A stretch of 64,000 nucleotides of DNA from assembly GCF_038050375.1 (NCBI RefSeq), contig NZ_CP150886.1, positions 3,513,318-3,577,317 of the forward strand. The letters are read 5' to 3'. Below the pieces are notes generated by a model. The model searched no databases. It was not told where the DNA came from and saw nothing but the letters and a program-made list of their open reading frames with translations. Every line of letters begins with the position of its first letter. The stretch's first letter is position 1. This document shows, in pieces, positions 55,801-64,000 of the stretch. The DNA comes from Okeanomitos corallinicola TIOX110. Lineage in GTDB: Bacteria > Cyanobacteriota > Cyanobacteriia > Cyanobacteriales > Nostocaceae. A program made the translations under genes and the position numbers.

Positions 55801-57043
55801 TCTCCTCGCAATTGAAGACATCACCCAACAGAAACAATTAGAAGCAGAACGGATTCAACTGCTAGAACAAGAAAAGTCAGCTAGAACAGAAGCGGAAACA
55901 GCTAACCGTGCTAAGGATGAGTTTTTATCTATCCTTTCTCACGAGTTGCGAAATCCTCTTAATTCTCTGTTGGGGTGGACACAATTACTACAGAAACAAA
56001 AACTTGATGAAAATCAATCTCTTCAGGCATTAGAATCTATTAAGCGTGCTGCTCATGCTCAAAACCTGCTAATTGGGGACTTATTGGATGTTTCTCGCAT
56101 TAGCTCCGGTAGAATGTATCTGGATGTTCAACCTATTCAACTTGTACCCATAATTTCCGCAGCCATAGAGGTTGTCAGTTTATCCGCAGAGGCTAAAAAT
56201 ATTCAACTGCAATCGAGATTAGATCCTACACCTACAACCTTACTAGGAGATCCAATTCGTTTAGAACAGGTATTCTGGAATTTACTTTCTAATTCTGTGA
56301 AATTTACCCCTGCGGGGGGAAGAATTGATGTCACTCTCAATTACACAGATTCTCAGGCAGAAATTCAAGTTACAGATACTGGAGTAGGTATTAGCGCTGA
56401 TTTCCTCCCTTATGTATTTGAGCAATTCCGTCAAGGCAATAGTAGTACACGCAAATCAAATTCAGGCTTAGGATTAGGACTGGCAATAGTACGCCATTTG
56501 GTAGAACTCCACGGTGGTACTGTGGAAGCATTCAGTTCAGGGCAAGATGAAGGTACAACTTTTACTGTCAGGCTACCTCTGCAAACTAACCTAGAAGAAA
56601 GTGATATAGCTCCAGAACCTGTTTCTTCCCCCACTAATTCCCCATCGTTGACTGGTGTGCGGGTACTAATTGTGGATGATGAACCAGATTTACGTGAATT
56701 ATTTAAAATCGTTTTGGAAGACTTGGGAGTTGAAGTCACACAGGCCACATCAGCACAAGAGGCAATGTCAATACTTAAAGCTAATCCTGGTAGTTATGAT
56801 GTACTTCTATCTGATATTGGTTTGCCAGGAGAAGATGGTTATGAGTTAATTCGTCAGGTGAGGATGCTAAGTGCTGAAGAGGGTGGACAAATTCCTGCGG
56901 CTGCACTGACTGGTTATACAGGAGATACAGAACAAGCAGAGTCTTTAGCAGCAGGATTCCAATTGCATATGAATAAACCTATTGAACCTGATCAATTGGT
57001 AAATGCAGTTGCTGCTTTGGTGGGAAGAAGTAATCATAGGTGA
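52856..57043 (+). CDS. CheB-CheR-PAS hybrid histidine kinase
   Basis: A 1395-aa multidomain signalling protein. Residues 30-215 form a CheB methylesterase domain (Ser39 in GASAGG, His66 in QHLSP, Asp158 in GDGDGT). Residues 230-500 form a CheR methyltransferase (SAM loop VAGCSSGEEAYSI). A long Gln/Glu-rich coiled coil (about 665-760) leads to PAS domains (about 760-1000). The kinase has H-box SILSHELRNPLNSL, N-box and G-boxes (TGVGIS, GLGLGLAIV). A C-terminal receiver carries Asp in LLSDIGLPGEDGY. The protein is cytosolic. No chemoreceptor gene is adjacent. The order is typical of large cyanobacterial sensory hybrids of unknown input. Confidence 0.93.
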   Translation: MNSPRSTKKTQVNKSTNPKSPEQQSKEPELFPIVGIGASAGGLEAFTQLLSHLPTDTGMGFVLIQHLSPTQKSMLSEILSRTTQIPVTEVQEGMVVQPNHIYIIPPGKTMTLTQGVLKLKPREKSHGQLMTIDSFLISLAEDLGNKAIGVVLSGGDGDGTRGLESIKAEGGITFAQAEEPGMVSTMPNTAIASGYVDFILTPAQIAEKLVNISTHPYINDSKTVKPVEVIREETDALLKIFQILKTATGVDFTHYKQNTLKRRIQRRMMLYRLDQPEDYLNYLQNHPTEVTALYQDVLITVTSFFRDKEAFETLKTKVFPTIAKDRQSDSPFRIWVAGCSSGEEAYSIAICLLEFLSTKGMNIPIQIFATDINEVAIEKARAGIYKPNQVADISPERLKRFFVQVDGGYQISKLVRELCVFARQNLIGDPPFSRMDLITCRNVLIYLGAVVQKKVVPIFHYGLKSTGFLMLGTSETVGEFTDLFTLVDKKYKIYARKIAPTRLAIDLIASNYPVETAKSQIIENDASWHEVEIQKEADRIVLNQFAPVGVIINSDLDILQFRGQTASYLQPAPGKPSFNLLKMAREELRLDLRSLIHQAKKQKMPVKQEGIQIQEEKQTRLVKIDVIPFQPAGTGEEFFLILFADTYSLLSCSLPVTGKIISEGEQKNSYEQEILILQQELKSTKDYLQSIIEEQQASNQDLRAANEEILSSNEELQSTNEELETAKEEIQATNEELNTINDELQRRNIESNQVSNDLQNLLSSINIAILMLGGDLQIRRFTPVAASIFNLIPSDVGRPFSDIKHRLNISDLEVEILEVISTLNLKTLEVQDQDGHWYDLRIRPYRTIDNKIDGAVVVLVDIDAIKRSAEQLRASRDYAETIVDTVRQSLVVLDVDLRVITANQFFYDTFQVLPEETENRLVYEIGNGQWNIPQLRSLLEHILPEQTYFENVEVEHNFEQIGQKTMHLNARKMPQIDDEQLILLAIEDITQQKQLEAERIQLLEQEKSARTEAETANRAKDEFLSILSHELRNPLNSLLGWTQLLQKQKLDENQSLQALESIKRAAHAQNLLIGDLLDVSRISSGRMYLDVQPIQLVPIISAAIEVVSLSAEAKNIQLQSRLDPTPTTLLGDPIRLEQVFWNLLSNSVKFTPAGGRIDVTLNYTDSQAEIQVTDTGVGISADFLPYVFEQFRQGNSSTRKSNSGLGLGLAIVRHLVELHGGTVEAFSSGQDEGTTFTVRLPLQTNLEESDIAPEPVSSPTNSPSLTGVRVLIVDDEPDLRELFKIVLEDLGVEVTQATSAQEAMSILKANPGSYDVLLSDIGLPGEDGYELIRQVRMLSAEEGGQIPAAALTGYTGDTEQAESLAAGFQLHMNKPIEPDQLVNAVAALVGRSNHR

Positions 57044-57343
57044 CAGATTTTCCACTGTGGGATGCTTTTGTCTCCTCAAGCCAGTTACTTGCTTGGTGCT
57101 GATATCTCGGTCAGTTTCTTGCGCTCCCCATTATTCCTTAATATGAGAAACTGTTACAAAATTGGCTGACGGCTGAAACCCTTGCTCAATATAGGTTATC
57201 ACCATTTTCACTACACAAGTTTTCAAAAATTTTAAAAAATATTACGAAAACCCCTTTACAAATCGAAATATTTCCCCTAATATAAATTCATGAGGTAGAA
57301 ACACCTACCAAATTATACATACATAAAACGCAATCATAAGAAC
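57044..57343. other. psbA upstream region
   Basis: A 300-bp region that holds the psbA promoter and leader and no gene. Apart from the promoter at 57255-57283, no inverted repeat was found. Confidence 0.5.
57255..57283 (+). promoter_or_regulatory. psbA promoter
   Basis: TTTACA (57255-57260) and TAATAT (57278-57283) are separated by exactly 17 bp, a sigma-70-type -35/-10 pair. Transcription would start near 57290, leaving a leader of roughly 50 nt before the psbA ATG at 57344. TTTACA-type -35 boxes are typical of cyanobacterial psbA genes. Confidence 0.75.
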
Positions 57344-58426
57344 ATGACCACAACCATTCAACAGCGCCAAAGCGCAAACGTATGGGATCGCTTTTGTGAG
57401 TTCATCACAAGCACCGAAAACCGTGTATACATCGGCTGGTTCGGCGTACTCATGATCCCTACCCTGTTAGCAGCAACCACCTGCTTCATCATCGCCTTCA
57501 TAGCTGCGCCTCCCGTTGACATTGACGGTATCCGTGAGCCAGTTGCAGGTTCTTTAATCTACGGAAACAACATCATCTCTGGTGCAGTTGTTCCTTCCTC
57601 CAACGCTATTGGTTTGCACTTCTACCCTATCTGGGAAGCAGCTTCCTTAGATGAGTGGTTGTACAACGGTGGTCCTTACCAGTTGGTAGTATTCCACTTC
57701 TTAATCGGTGTAGCTTGCTACTTAGGTCGTGAATGGGAACTTTCTTACCGCTTAGGTATGCGTCCTTGGATCTGTGTTGCATTCTCCGCTCCTGTAGCAG
57801 CAGCAACCGCAGTATTCTTGGTATACCCCATCGGTCAAGGTTCATTCTCCGACGGTATGCCTTTAGGTATCTCCGGTACATTTAACTTCATGATCGTGTT
57901 CCAAGCAGAACACAACATCTTGATGCACCCCTTCCATATGTTAGGTGTAGCTGGTGTATTCGGTGGTTCTTTGTTCTCTGCAATGCACGGTTCTTTGGTA
58001 ACATCTTCCTTGGTTCGTGAAACAACCGAAACCGAATCTCAAAACTACGGTTACAAGTTCGGTCAAGAAGAAGAAACCTACAACATTGTTGCAGCACATG
58101 GTTACTTCGGTCGCTTGATTTTCCAATACGCTTCCTTCAACAACAGCCGTTCCTTACACTTCTTCTTGGCTGCATGGCCAGTAGTTGGTATCTGGTTCAC
58201 TGCTTTAGGTGTAAGCACCATGGCGTTCAACTTGAACGGTTTCAACTTCAACCAATCAATCATTGATTCTCAAGGTCGTGTCATCGGTACTTGGGCAGAT
58301 GTAATCAACCGCGCTAACTTAGGTATGGAAGTAATGCACGAGCGTAACGCTCACAACTTCCCCTTGGATTTAGCTGCTGGTGAAGTTGCTCCTGTTGCTT
58401 TAACCGCTCCTGCAATCAACGGTTAA
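57344..58426 (+). CDS. psbA: photosystem II D1 protein
   Basis: The 360-aa D1 reaction-centre protein, which binds the special pair, pheophytin, QB and the Mn4CaO5 cluster. Five membrane helices are present. Tyr161, His190, His198 and the C-terminal ligand region ([15 protein letters not shown]) are seen. Residue 130 is Glu (LGREWELS), the high-light (D1:2) type rather than Gln130 of D1:1. The C-terminal extension after Ala344 ([16 protein letters not shown]) is removed by CtpA. Cyanobacteria usually carry several psbA copies; this one stands alone with its own promoter and terminator. Confidence 0.99.
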   Translation: MTTTIQQRQSANVWDRFCEFITSTENRVYIGWFGVLMIPTLLAATTCFIIAFIAAPPVDIDGIREPVAGSLIYGNNIISGAVVPSSNAIGLHFYPIWEAASLDEWLYNGGPYQLVVFHFLIGVACYLGREWELSYRLGMRPWICVAFSAPVAAATAVFLVYPIGQGSFSDGMPLGISGTFNFMIVFQAEHNILMHPFHMLGVAGVFGGSLFSAMHGSLVTSSLVRETTETESQNYGYKFGQEEETYNIVAAHGYFGRLIFQYASFNNSRSLHFFLAAWPVVGIWFTALGVSTMAFNLNGFNFNQSIIDSQGRVIGTWADVINRANLGMEVMHERNAHNFPLDLAAGEVAPVALTAPAING

Positions 58427-58447
58427 TATTCAACTAATTAGTTAAAT

Positions 58448-58482
58448 AAAAAATACCATCCAGAAATGGGGGGTATTTTTTT
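58448..58482 (+). terminator. Rho-independent terminator after psbA
   Basis: AAAAAATACC (58448-58457) pairs with GGTATTTTTT (58472-58481) and ends in a run of seven T, 22 bp after the psbA stop. Confidence 0.88.
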
Positions 58483-58564
58483 GCATTGAACAAGCAGGAA
58501 TTGAATATAAAGTTCTTAAAAACCAATGTTAAAATTGCGGTATGTACTGTTTAAAGGTTAAGGA

Positions 58565-59044
58565 ATGACCACAAAAACATTGACATCTATTCAACCTAAC
58601 CTGTACGAAGAAGATTATTATTTGTGGATAGAAACTACTCTCAAACAATTACAAAATCAAGATATTGAAAATTTAGATTGGGAACATTTAGCTGAAGAGA
58701 TAGAAGCTTTGGGGATTGAACAACGCAGAAAGGTGGAAAGTTATCTCAAACAGTTATTAATTCATCTTCTGCTGTATTGTTATTGGGAAAGTGAAAGAGA
58801 GTATTGTCAAAGAGGTTGGAAAAATGAGATTGCTAATTTTCGGGATGAGTTAGAGTTTTCTTGTCGTTCCAAAACTTTATATAATTATTTTTTGGGTTGT
58901 TTAGATGCTGTTTATCTCAAAGCTAGAAAACAAGCAATTAATAAAACGGGTTTACCAAGTGAGACTTTTCCTGAGAAATGTCCGTTTACTCCTGAACAAA
59001 TTCTCGATGGTGATTATTTTCCTGATATTTGTGAACGCAGATAA
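58565..59044 (+). CDS. DUF29-domain protein
   Basis: A 159-aa protein of the DUF29 family, abundant in cyanobacteria. It has LYEEDYYLWIETTLKQLQNQ, NLDWEHLAEEIEALG and HLLLYCYWESEREYCQRGW, all typical. Function is unknown. The last codons (GAA CGC AGA TAA) lie inside a dispersed repeat, so the native C terminus ends ICERR by virtue of repeat sequence. Confidence 0.9.
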   Translation: MTTKTLTSIQPNLYEEDYYLWIETTLKQLQNQDIENLDWEHLAEEIEALGIEQRRKVESYLKQLLIHLLLYCYWESEREYCQRGWKNEIANFRDELEFSCRSKTLYNYFLGCLDAVYLKARKQAINKTGLPSETFPEKCPFTPEQILDGDYFPDICERR

Positions 59045-59066
59045 ACGCAAATGTACGCGGATTTGA
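59031..59066. repeat. dispersed AACGCAGATAA repeat, copy 1
   Basis: A 36-bp unit, GTGAACGCAGATAAACGCAA then ATGTACGCGGATTTGA, that begins inside the DUF29 gene and continues after its stop. A second copy with about eight differences starts at 59176, and a related tandem form lies at 15291. Confidence 0.75.
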
Positions 59067-59338
59067 TTTATAGGTGGTTTCGGATTTTTTCATTTAGACT
59101 TGACAAGGCGAGAAATTTATTTTATAGTATATGTTATGGGTGGGAAAGAGTGCGCCCATATATAACTGTTCCTTAGTGAACGCAGATAAATGCGGATGTA
59201 TGTGGACTTAATTTGAGGATGTAGTGGTCAATTAGATCATATCCATTTGGTATTGTAAGTTTTCACTACAATTTAATTGGTTGTAAAAGATTTTATGATA
59301 TCTTCGTACAGAAATTATCTATTAATCTTCTACTGATT
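59045..59338. other. repeat-containing spacer before the R-M gene
   Basis: About 294 bp without a gene, mostly taken up by the two dispersed repeat copies and AT-rich DNA. No terminator is evident. The restriction-modification gene starts 129 bp after the second repeat. Confidence 0.45.
59176..59211. repeat. dispersed AACGCAGATAA repeat, copy 2
   Basis: GTGAACGCAGATAAATGCGG followed by ATGTATGTGGACTTAA, the second copy, 145 bp after the first and in the same orientation. Confidence 0.7.
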
Positions 59339-62300
59339 ATGTCTGATTTTAATAACTATATTCAAGATTTACAAATTAACATTGAACATGGTGGAGAACG
59401 GAGTCATTACCCTAGTTTAAAACGTCTGATTGAAGGGTTAATGATGGGAATTAATGCCAGAATTGAGGATAAAGGTAATCAAGAAGGTATTCCAGATTTT
59501 ACAATTAGGAAAAATGACAGAATTTTAGGATATATAGAAGCTAAAGATATTAATATTGATTTAAGTAAAATTGCCAAAACCGAACAAATAAAACGTTATT
59601 TAGAATCTAATATTGGTTACAATTTGATTTTAACTAATTATCTAGAATTTCGGTGGTATGTAGATGGGGAATGTCAGAAAATTGCTAAATTAGCTAATTT
59701 GAAGAATGATGAAATTACCATAGTTGATGATTTACAACCTATCACGGAATTACTGCAATTATTTTTAGATCAAAAAGCTAAAGATATTAATAACTATTAT
59801 GATTTAGCTAGGGAAATGGCAGCTTATACAAAAACTATTAAAAATGCGATTGAATTAGCTTTAGAAATAGAAGCAAATTCAGCAGAATTATATCAATTAA
59901 AAGAAACTTTTAAAACTATATTAATTCTCGATACAGATAATCAGAGTTTTGCTGATATGTATGCTCAAACTCTTGCTTATGGTTTATTTACAGCAAAGGT
60001 TGGCCATGCACAAAATCCGGGAAGTTTTAATTTTGATCGTCGCCATGCTAGTATTTATATTAGTGATAGAATCCCGTTTTTAAAAGGTTTATTTGATATA
60101 GTTATTGCTACTGATAGTGTGAGTAAAATTCATAAATCAATTGAGAATTTAGTGGAGTTACTAAATACAGTTGATATGACAAATATTTTAGAAACCTTTG
60201 GGAGAGAAACCCGTACAGAAGATCCGGTAATTCATTTTTATGAAACCTTTTTAGCTGCTTATCAATCTTCATTAAGAAAAAGTCGCGGAGTTTATTACAC
60301 TCCTGAACCTGTAGTTAATTTTATTGTTCGTTCTGTTAATGATATTTTAGATCAAGTTTTTGATTTACAACATGGTTTAGGAAATCGGAAAGTGACAATT
60401 CTTGACCCTGCAACGGGTACAGGAACATTTTTATATGCGGTTATTAAACAAATTCGTGATTATATGACTAAATATGGGATTGATAGATGGAATAGTTTTT
60501 TAAGAGATATCAATTTACTCAACCGTTTATTTGGGTTTGAATTATTGATGACTCCCTATACTATTGCACATTTAAAGTTAGGTTTATTATTAGGCGATTT
60601 ACGTTATCAATTTGCACCGGAAGAAAGATTAAAAATCTATTTAACTAATGCTTTGGAAGAAGGAATAAACCAAGAAGAAATTATTCCTGGAATTACGGAA
60701 ATTATTGCGGAAGAATCTAGTCAAGCAGGAAAAGTAAAAACCGAAGTTCCGGTAATGGTGGTGTTAGGAAATCCTCCTTATTCTGTCAGTTCCCAAAATG
60801 CGAGTAAACGTAAAAAGACGGTTAACCAAGATACTAAATATTTAGCAGATATTAAATTTGATGGTGCAACTTGGCAGAAAATTTATAAAACTGGGAAAGC
60901 GGGGAAAACAATTACAGAATTAACCCATATTGGAGAACTTTTAGAATTATATAAAGGTAGAGTTAGGTTAGAAGATGAGAAAAATATTCAACCTTTGGAT
61001 GATGATTATATTAAATTTATTCGGTTTGCTCAATATCAAATTCAAAAAACACCAACAGGTTATGGTATTATTGGTTTTATTACTAATCATTCCTATCTGA
61101 ATGGTTTGATTCATCGAGGGATGAGGGAAGAGTTATTAAAGTTTTTTGATACTTTGTATATCATGGATTTACATGGTAATTCTTTGTTGAAAGAAACTAC
61201 ACCGGATGGAAATGTTGATCAAAATGTTTTTGATATTCAGCAAGGGGTAGCGATTTTAATTGCTGTCCGGGAAAAAAGCGCACATGATTATTTTTCTAAT
61301 GCTTATAAATCCAGAGATGGTGTTAAGGAAATGGCTAAGGTGTGGTATTATGATCTCTGGGGAAATCGTGAGGAAAAGTATAAGTTTCTCGATTCTGCAA
61401 GTTTAGATAATGTTGATTGGATTGAGTTACAACCATCTGCACCTAATTATTTTTTTGCACCTAAAAACTTTGATTTAGCTACAGAATATAATCAAGGATG
61501 GAGTGTTACAGATATTTTTCCTGTAAATTCAACAGGAGTAAAAACTCATCGAGATCATTTTGTAATGGACTTTGATTTAAACATACTTCATCAGCGAATA
61601 CAAGATTTTAGAGATTTAAGTATTTCAAATGAGCAAATATTAATTAATTATCAAATTAAAGAAACTTCAGATTGGAAAATTAAGTCTAAAAGACAATTAT
61701 TAGCTATTGATAAAAATTGGCAAAATTATTTCACAACTTGTTTATACCGTCCTTTTGATTGGAAACACTATTATCATAACAGCAATTTAGTTAATCGTCC
61801 TAGACAAGAAGTTATGCGTTATGTGCTTAACAAAGAAAATTTATGTTTAATTACAGCTAGAGGAATTGAAATACCTAGAGTTTATGATCAGATTTTTTGT
61901 TCTGATCAAATTATATCAAACCACACTTTATCTATTAAAGAAATTAACTATTTATTTCCTCTCTATATTTACCCTGATACAGAAAATAAACAAACTAATC
62001 TTTTTATAGAAAAAACCCCTAACCTATCACCCCAGTTTTTAGAAACCATCAAAAACAAACTTGGTAAAACACCAACACCGGAACAAATATTTTATTATGC
62101 TTATGCTATTTTTCACAGTCCAACCTATCGCAGTAGATACGCAGAGTTTTTAAAAATAGATTTTCCTCGTCTTCCTTTAACAAATAATCAAGAATTATTT
62201 AACTCCCTCACCACCAAAGGAGAAGAATTAGTAAACCTGCATTTAATGAAATCATCAAAACTCAATCATCCAATAACCACCTATCAGGAAATTGCAGATA

Positions 62301-62572
62301 ACCAAATTACTGAAGTTACCTATAACTCAGAACTACAAAGAGTATATATCAACAAACAAAATTACTTTACCGATATTCCCCAACACATCTGGGAATTTAA
62401 AATTGGTGGATATCAAGTATTAGATAAATGGTTAAAAGACCGAAAAAATGCCAAACGCACATTATCAGAGGATGAAATTACCCATTATCAAAAAATAGTC
62501 ATTGCATTAACGGAAACCTTAGAAATAATGATAGAAATTGATAACTTAATTCCTGAATTCCCCATCAAATAA
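59339..62572 (+). CDS. one-protein type IIG/ISP-like restriction-modification enzyme
   Basis: A 1077-aa protein combining nuclease, DNA methyltransferase and target recognition. The N terminus has a PD-(D/E)xK nuclease core (Asp53, Glu67, Lys69 in IPDFTIRKND and GYIEAKD). The N6-adenine methyltransferase has motif I DPATGTGTFLYAV (near 355) and motif IV GNPPYS (near 478). The C-terminal segment (IPQHIWEFKIGGYQVLDKWL) matches type ISP specificity domains. The helicase module of full-length type ISP enzymes is absent, so it is closer to type IIG. It stands alone, next to ligA, with no separate specificity or restriction gene. Confidence 0.88.
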   Translation: MSDFNNYIQDLQINIEHGGERSHYPSLKRLIEGLMMGINARIEDKGNQEGIPDFTIRKNDRILGYIEAKDINIDLSKIAKTEQIKRYLESNIGYNLILTNYLEFRWYVDGECQKIAKLANLKNDEITIVDDLQPITELLQLFLDQKAKDINNYYDLAREMAAYTKTIKNAIELALEIEANSAELYQLKETFKTILILDTDNQSFADMYAQTLAYGLFTAKVGHAQNPGSFNFDRRHASIYISDRIPFLKGLFDIVIATDSVSKIHKSIENLVELLNTVDMTNILETFGRETRTEDPVIHFYETFLAAYQSSLRKSRGVYYTPEPVVNFIVRSVNDILDQVFDLQHGLGNRKVTILDPATGTGTFLYAVIKQIRDYMTKYGIDRWNSFLRDINLLNRLFGFELLMTPYTIAHLKLGLLLGDLRYQFAPEERLKIYLTNALEEGINQEEIIPGITEIIAEESSQAGKVKTEVPVMVVLGNPPYSVSSQNASKRKKTVNQDTKYLADIKFDGATWQKIYKTGKAGKTITELTHIGELLELYKGRVRLEDEKNIQPLDDDYIKFIRFAQYQIQKTPTGYGIIGFITNHSYLNGLIHRGMREELLKFFDTLYIMDLHGNSLLKETTPDGNVDQNVFDIQQGVAILIAVREKSAHDYFSNAYKSRDGVKEMAKVWYYDLWGNREEKYKFLDSASLDNVDWIELQPSAPNYFFAPKNFDLATEYNQGWSVTDIFPVNSTGVKTHRDHFVMDFDLNILHQRIQDFRDLSISNEQILINYQIKETSDWKIKSKRQLLAIDKNWQNYFTTCLYRPFDWKHYYHNSNLVNRPRQEVMRYVLNKENLCLITARGIEIPRVYDQIFCSDQIISNHTLSIKEINYLFPLYIYPDTENKQTNLFIEKTPNLSPQFLETIKNKLGKTPTPEQIFYYAYAIFHSPTYRSRYAEFLKIDFPRLPLTNNQELFNSLTTKGEELVNLHLMKSSKLNHPITTYQEIADNQITEVTYNSELQRVYINKQNYFTDIPQHIWEFKIGGYQVLDKWLKDRKNAKRTLSEDEITHYQKIVIALTETLEIMIEIDNLIPEFPIK

Positions 62573-62671
62573 AAACCCAACCTAAAAAACCCTCTTCCTC
62601 TGTGTTCTCTGCGTTTCTGCGGTTTGTTACTCTTTCTTTGCGTCTTTGGGTAAGATATTAAGGATAAAAAA

Positions 62672-62785
62672 GTTGGGTTTCCTCACATCAACCCAACCTA
62701 CAAAACTTTGCGTCTTTGCGTCTTTGCGTGAGACATTAATAATAAAAATGGTGCGTTACGCTATCGCTAACACACCCTACTATAA
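62672..62785. repeat. repeat cluster between the R-M gene and ligA
   Basis: The roughly 215-bp convergent gap is filled with repeats: GTTGGGTT (62672-62679) with AACCCAAC (62690-62697) as a hairpin related to that at 24881; three copies of CTTTGCGT (62706-62729); and the imperfect palindrome GGTGCGTTACGC TATCG CTAACACACC from 62750. No gene is present. Confidence 0.8.
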
Positions 62786-62788
62786 AAA

Positions 62789-64000
62789 TTATAGTTTTAA
62801 CATCTCCAATAACTCAGCTTCACTTAACTGTTTAATTCCCAAATTTTCCGCTTTCTCCAACTTAGAACCAGCGTCAGCACCAACAACCAAAAAATCAGTT
62901 TTCTTACTCACAGAATCATTAACTTTACCACCAGCTTTTTTAATCAAATCCTTCGCTTCATCCCGTTTTAAAGTTGGTAAAGTACCAGTCACCACAAAAG
63001 TTTTACCTGCAAAATTATCATTCACCTCAGTTGCAACTTCTGCTTTTTCCATGTTTGCAAATTGCAATCCAATACTTTGCAAACGAGAAATCAAACTTTG
63101 ATTTGCACTGACATTTAACCATTGATAAACTGACTGAGCAATTTCCGCACCGATACCATAAACACCTTCAATATCCGACTGTCTCGCAGCAGCTAATTTT
63201 TCTACGGTGGTAAATTTCTCCGTTAATAACTGTGCGTTGACACTACCGACATGACGGATACCCAAACCATATAATACCCTATGCCAAGGCTGATTTTTCG
63301 ATTGTGCGATCGCACTAATCAATTTTTGGGCTGATTTTTGCCCCATCCGTTCCAATGCACATAACTTATCTTCTGTCAAGTCGTATAAATCGCCAACAGA
63401 ATGCACCAAACCCTTATCCACCAGTTGATGTACCAGTTTCTCCCCCATTCCTTTAATATCCAACGCATCCCGACTTACCCAATGTTCGATTTCCCCTTTC
63501 AAAATTGCTGCACAGGAAGCATTTACACATCTAGTAACCGCTTCTCCTGATTCTCTCACCACAGGTTGACCACATACGGGACAATGGGAAGGCATAATAA
63601 AAGGTGTTGTATCGGGGGGACGTAGTTCCTTAATTACACTTAGGACTTCTGGTATAATTTCCCCAGCTTTGCGAACAATGACGGTATCACCGATGCGGAT
63701 ATCTAATTGGGTAATGCGATCGCTATTATGTAAGGTAGCACGGGAAACAGTAGTACCTGCTAATTGTACTGGTTTCATCTCCGCTAATGGAGTTAACGCG
63801 CCAGTTCTGCCCACATTAACAGTGATATTTTCTACACGGGTTGGTGCTTCCTCTGCTGCGTATTTAAGAGCGATCGCCCAGCGGGGAAACTTCTGTGTAA
63901 ACCCCAGTTGTTCTTGGATTTTAAACGTATTCAATTTTACTACTACCCCATCCGTCATATAGGGGGAATTTAACCTTTCCGTATCCCAATATTGGTAATA
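62789..64000 (-). CDS. ligA: NAD-dependent DNA ligase LigA, C-terminal part
   Basis: The 3' part of ligA, cut by the window edge; the frame stays open to base 64000. About 403 residues are visible. [20 protein letters not shown] includes the nucleotidyltransferase motif DGVVVKLN. The OB fold, the zinc finger ([19 protein letters not shown] and CAAI), helix-hairpin-helix repeats ([22 protein letters not shown]) and a C-terminal BRCT domain ([20 protein letters not shown]) follow in the normal order. It seals nicks in replication using NAD+. Confidence 0.97.
   Translation of the reverse strand, partial: YYQYWDTERLNSPYMTDGVVVKLNTFKIQEQLGFTQKFPRWAIALKYAAEEAPTRVENITVNVGRTGALTPLAEMKPVQLAGTTVSRATLHNSDRITQLDIRIGDTVIVRKAGEIIPEVLSVIKELRPPDTTPFIMPSHCPVCGQPVVRESGEAVTRCVNASCAAILKGEIEHWVSRDALDIKGMGEKLVHQLVDKGLVHSVGDLYDLTEDKLCALERMGQKSAQKLISAIAQSKNQPWHRVLYGLGIRHVGSVNAQLLTEKFTTVEKLAAARQSDIEGVYGIGAEIAQSVYQWLNVSANQSLISRLQSIGLQFANMEKAEVATEVNDNFAGKTFVVTGTLPTLKRDEAKDLIKKAGGKVNDSVSKKTDFLVVGADAGSKLEKAENLGIKQLSEAELLEMLKL

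Overview
The window comes from a cyanobacterium, most likely a filamentous, heterocyst-forming member of the Nostocales. The evidence is a psbA gene for the photosystem II D1 protein, a petL gene for a cytochrome b6f subunit, Ycf20/DUF565, a glycerate kinase of the photorespiratory type, an AT-rich background studded with the HIP1 octamer GCGATCGC (for example at 204, 2487, 3192, 3481 and 6851), a HetP-family gene, and heptanucleotide short tandem repeats of the kind known from heterocystous strains. No phage, transposase or CRISPR array was seen. Both ends cut genes: the 3' end of a Nif3-like gene on the left and the 3' part of ligA on the right.

Layout. 1-4.8 kb: nif3-like tail, small cyanobacterial proteins, a beta-CASP-like metallo-beta-lactamase protein, a 40-aa membrane protein and a GerMN lipoprotein. 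4.9-7.0 kb: rsmA, ispE and a DUF3082 gene, all rightward. 7.0-10.8 kb: a histidine kinase with an AraC-type response regulator, divergent from a HetP-family gene, followed by a divergent trpC paralog. 10.9-18.5 kb: DUF2059 protein, PLP decarboxylase, a small rightward cluster (HAD, HicB-like, membrane protein), ychF, a secreted protein, nurA next to 25 copies of a 7-bp repeat, and a HAD protein. 19-28 kb: dCache histidine kinase, an unknown gene with a cytochrome P450, aroB, petL, bioB, a GNAT and selO. 28-31 kb: response regulator with a degenerate GGDEF, glycerate kinase and ycf20. 31-39 kb: lipoprotein, MoxR ATPase, DUF58 protein, transglutaminase (TgpA-like) and a GT39 glycosyltransferase, with a small gene plus HNH nuclease inserted. 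39-42.7 kb: groES-groEL with CIRCE, then a gene-poor stretch with possible micro-ORFs. 42.7-50 kb: LuxR-type regulator, CDGSH protein divergent from an HxlR regulator, three tandem von Willebrand A proteins with a salt-stress (Slr1339) family protein, thioredoxin, murF and a 45-aa membrane protein. 50.9-57 kb: tRNA-Val, DUF2227, mazG and a giant CheB-CheR-PAS-kinase-receiver protein. 57.3-64 kb: psbA, DUF29, a one-protein type IIG/ISP-like restriction-modification enzyme and ligA.

Most of the window is ordinary cyanobacterial chromosome: housekeeping genes (rRNA methylation, isoprenoids, peptidoglycan, biotin, shikimate, chaperonins) mixed with two-component signalling. I see no clear new multi-gene system. 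The accessory-looking parts most worth a second look are the three VWA paralogs with the Slr1339 protein, the HetP-family gene facing a two-component pair, the trpC paralog with altered substrate loops, the HxlR/CDGSH intergenic palindromes, the unknown gene paired with the P450, and several unannotated micro-ORFs and intergenic hairpins.
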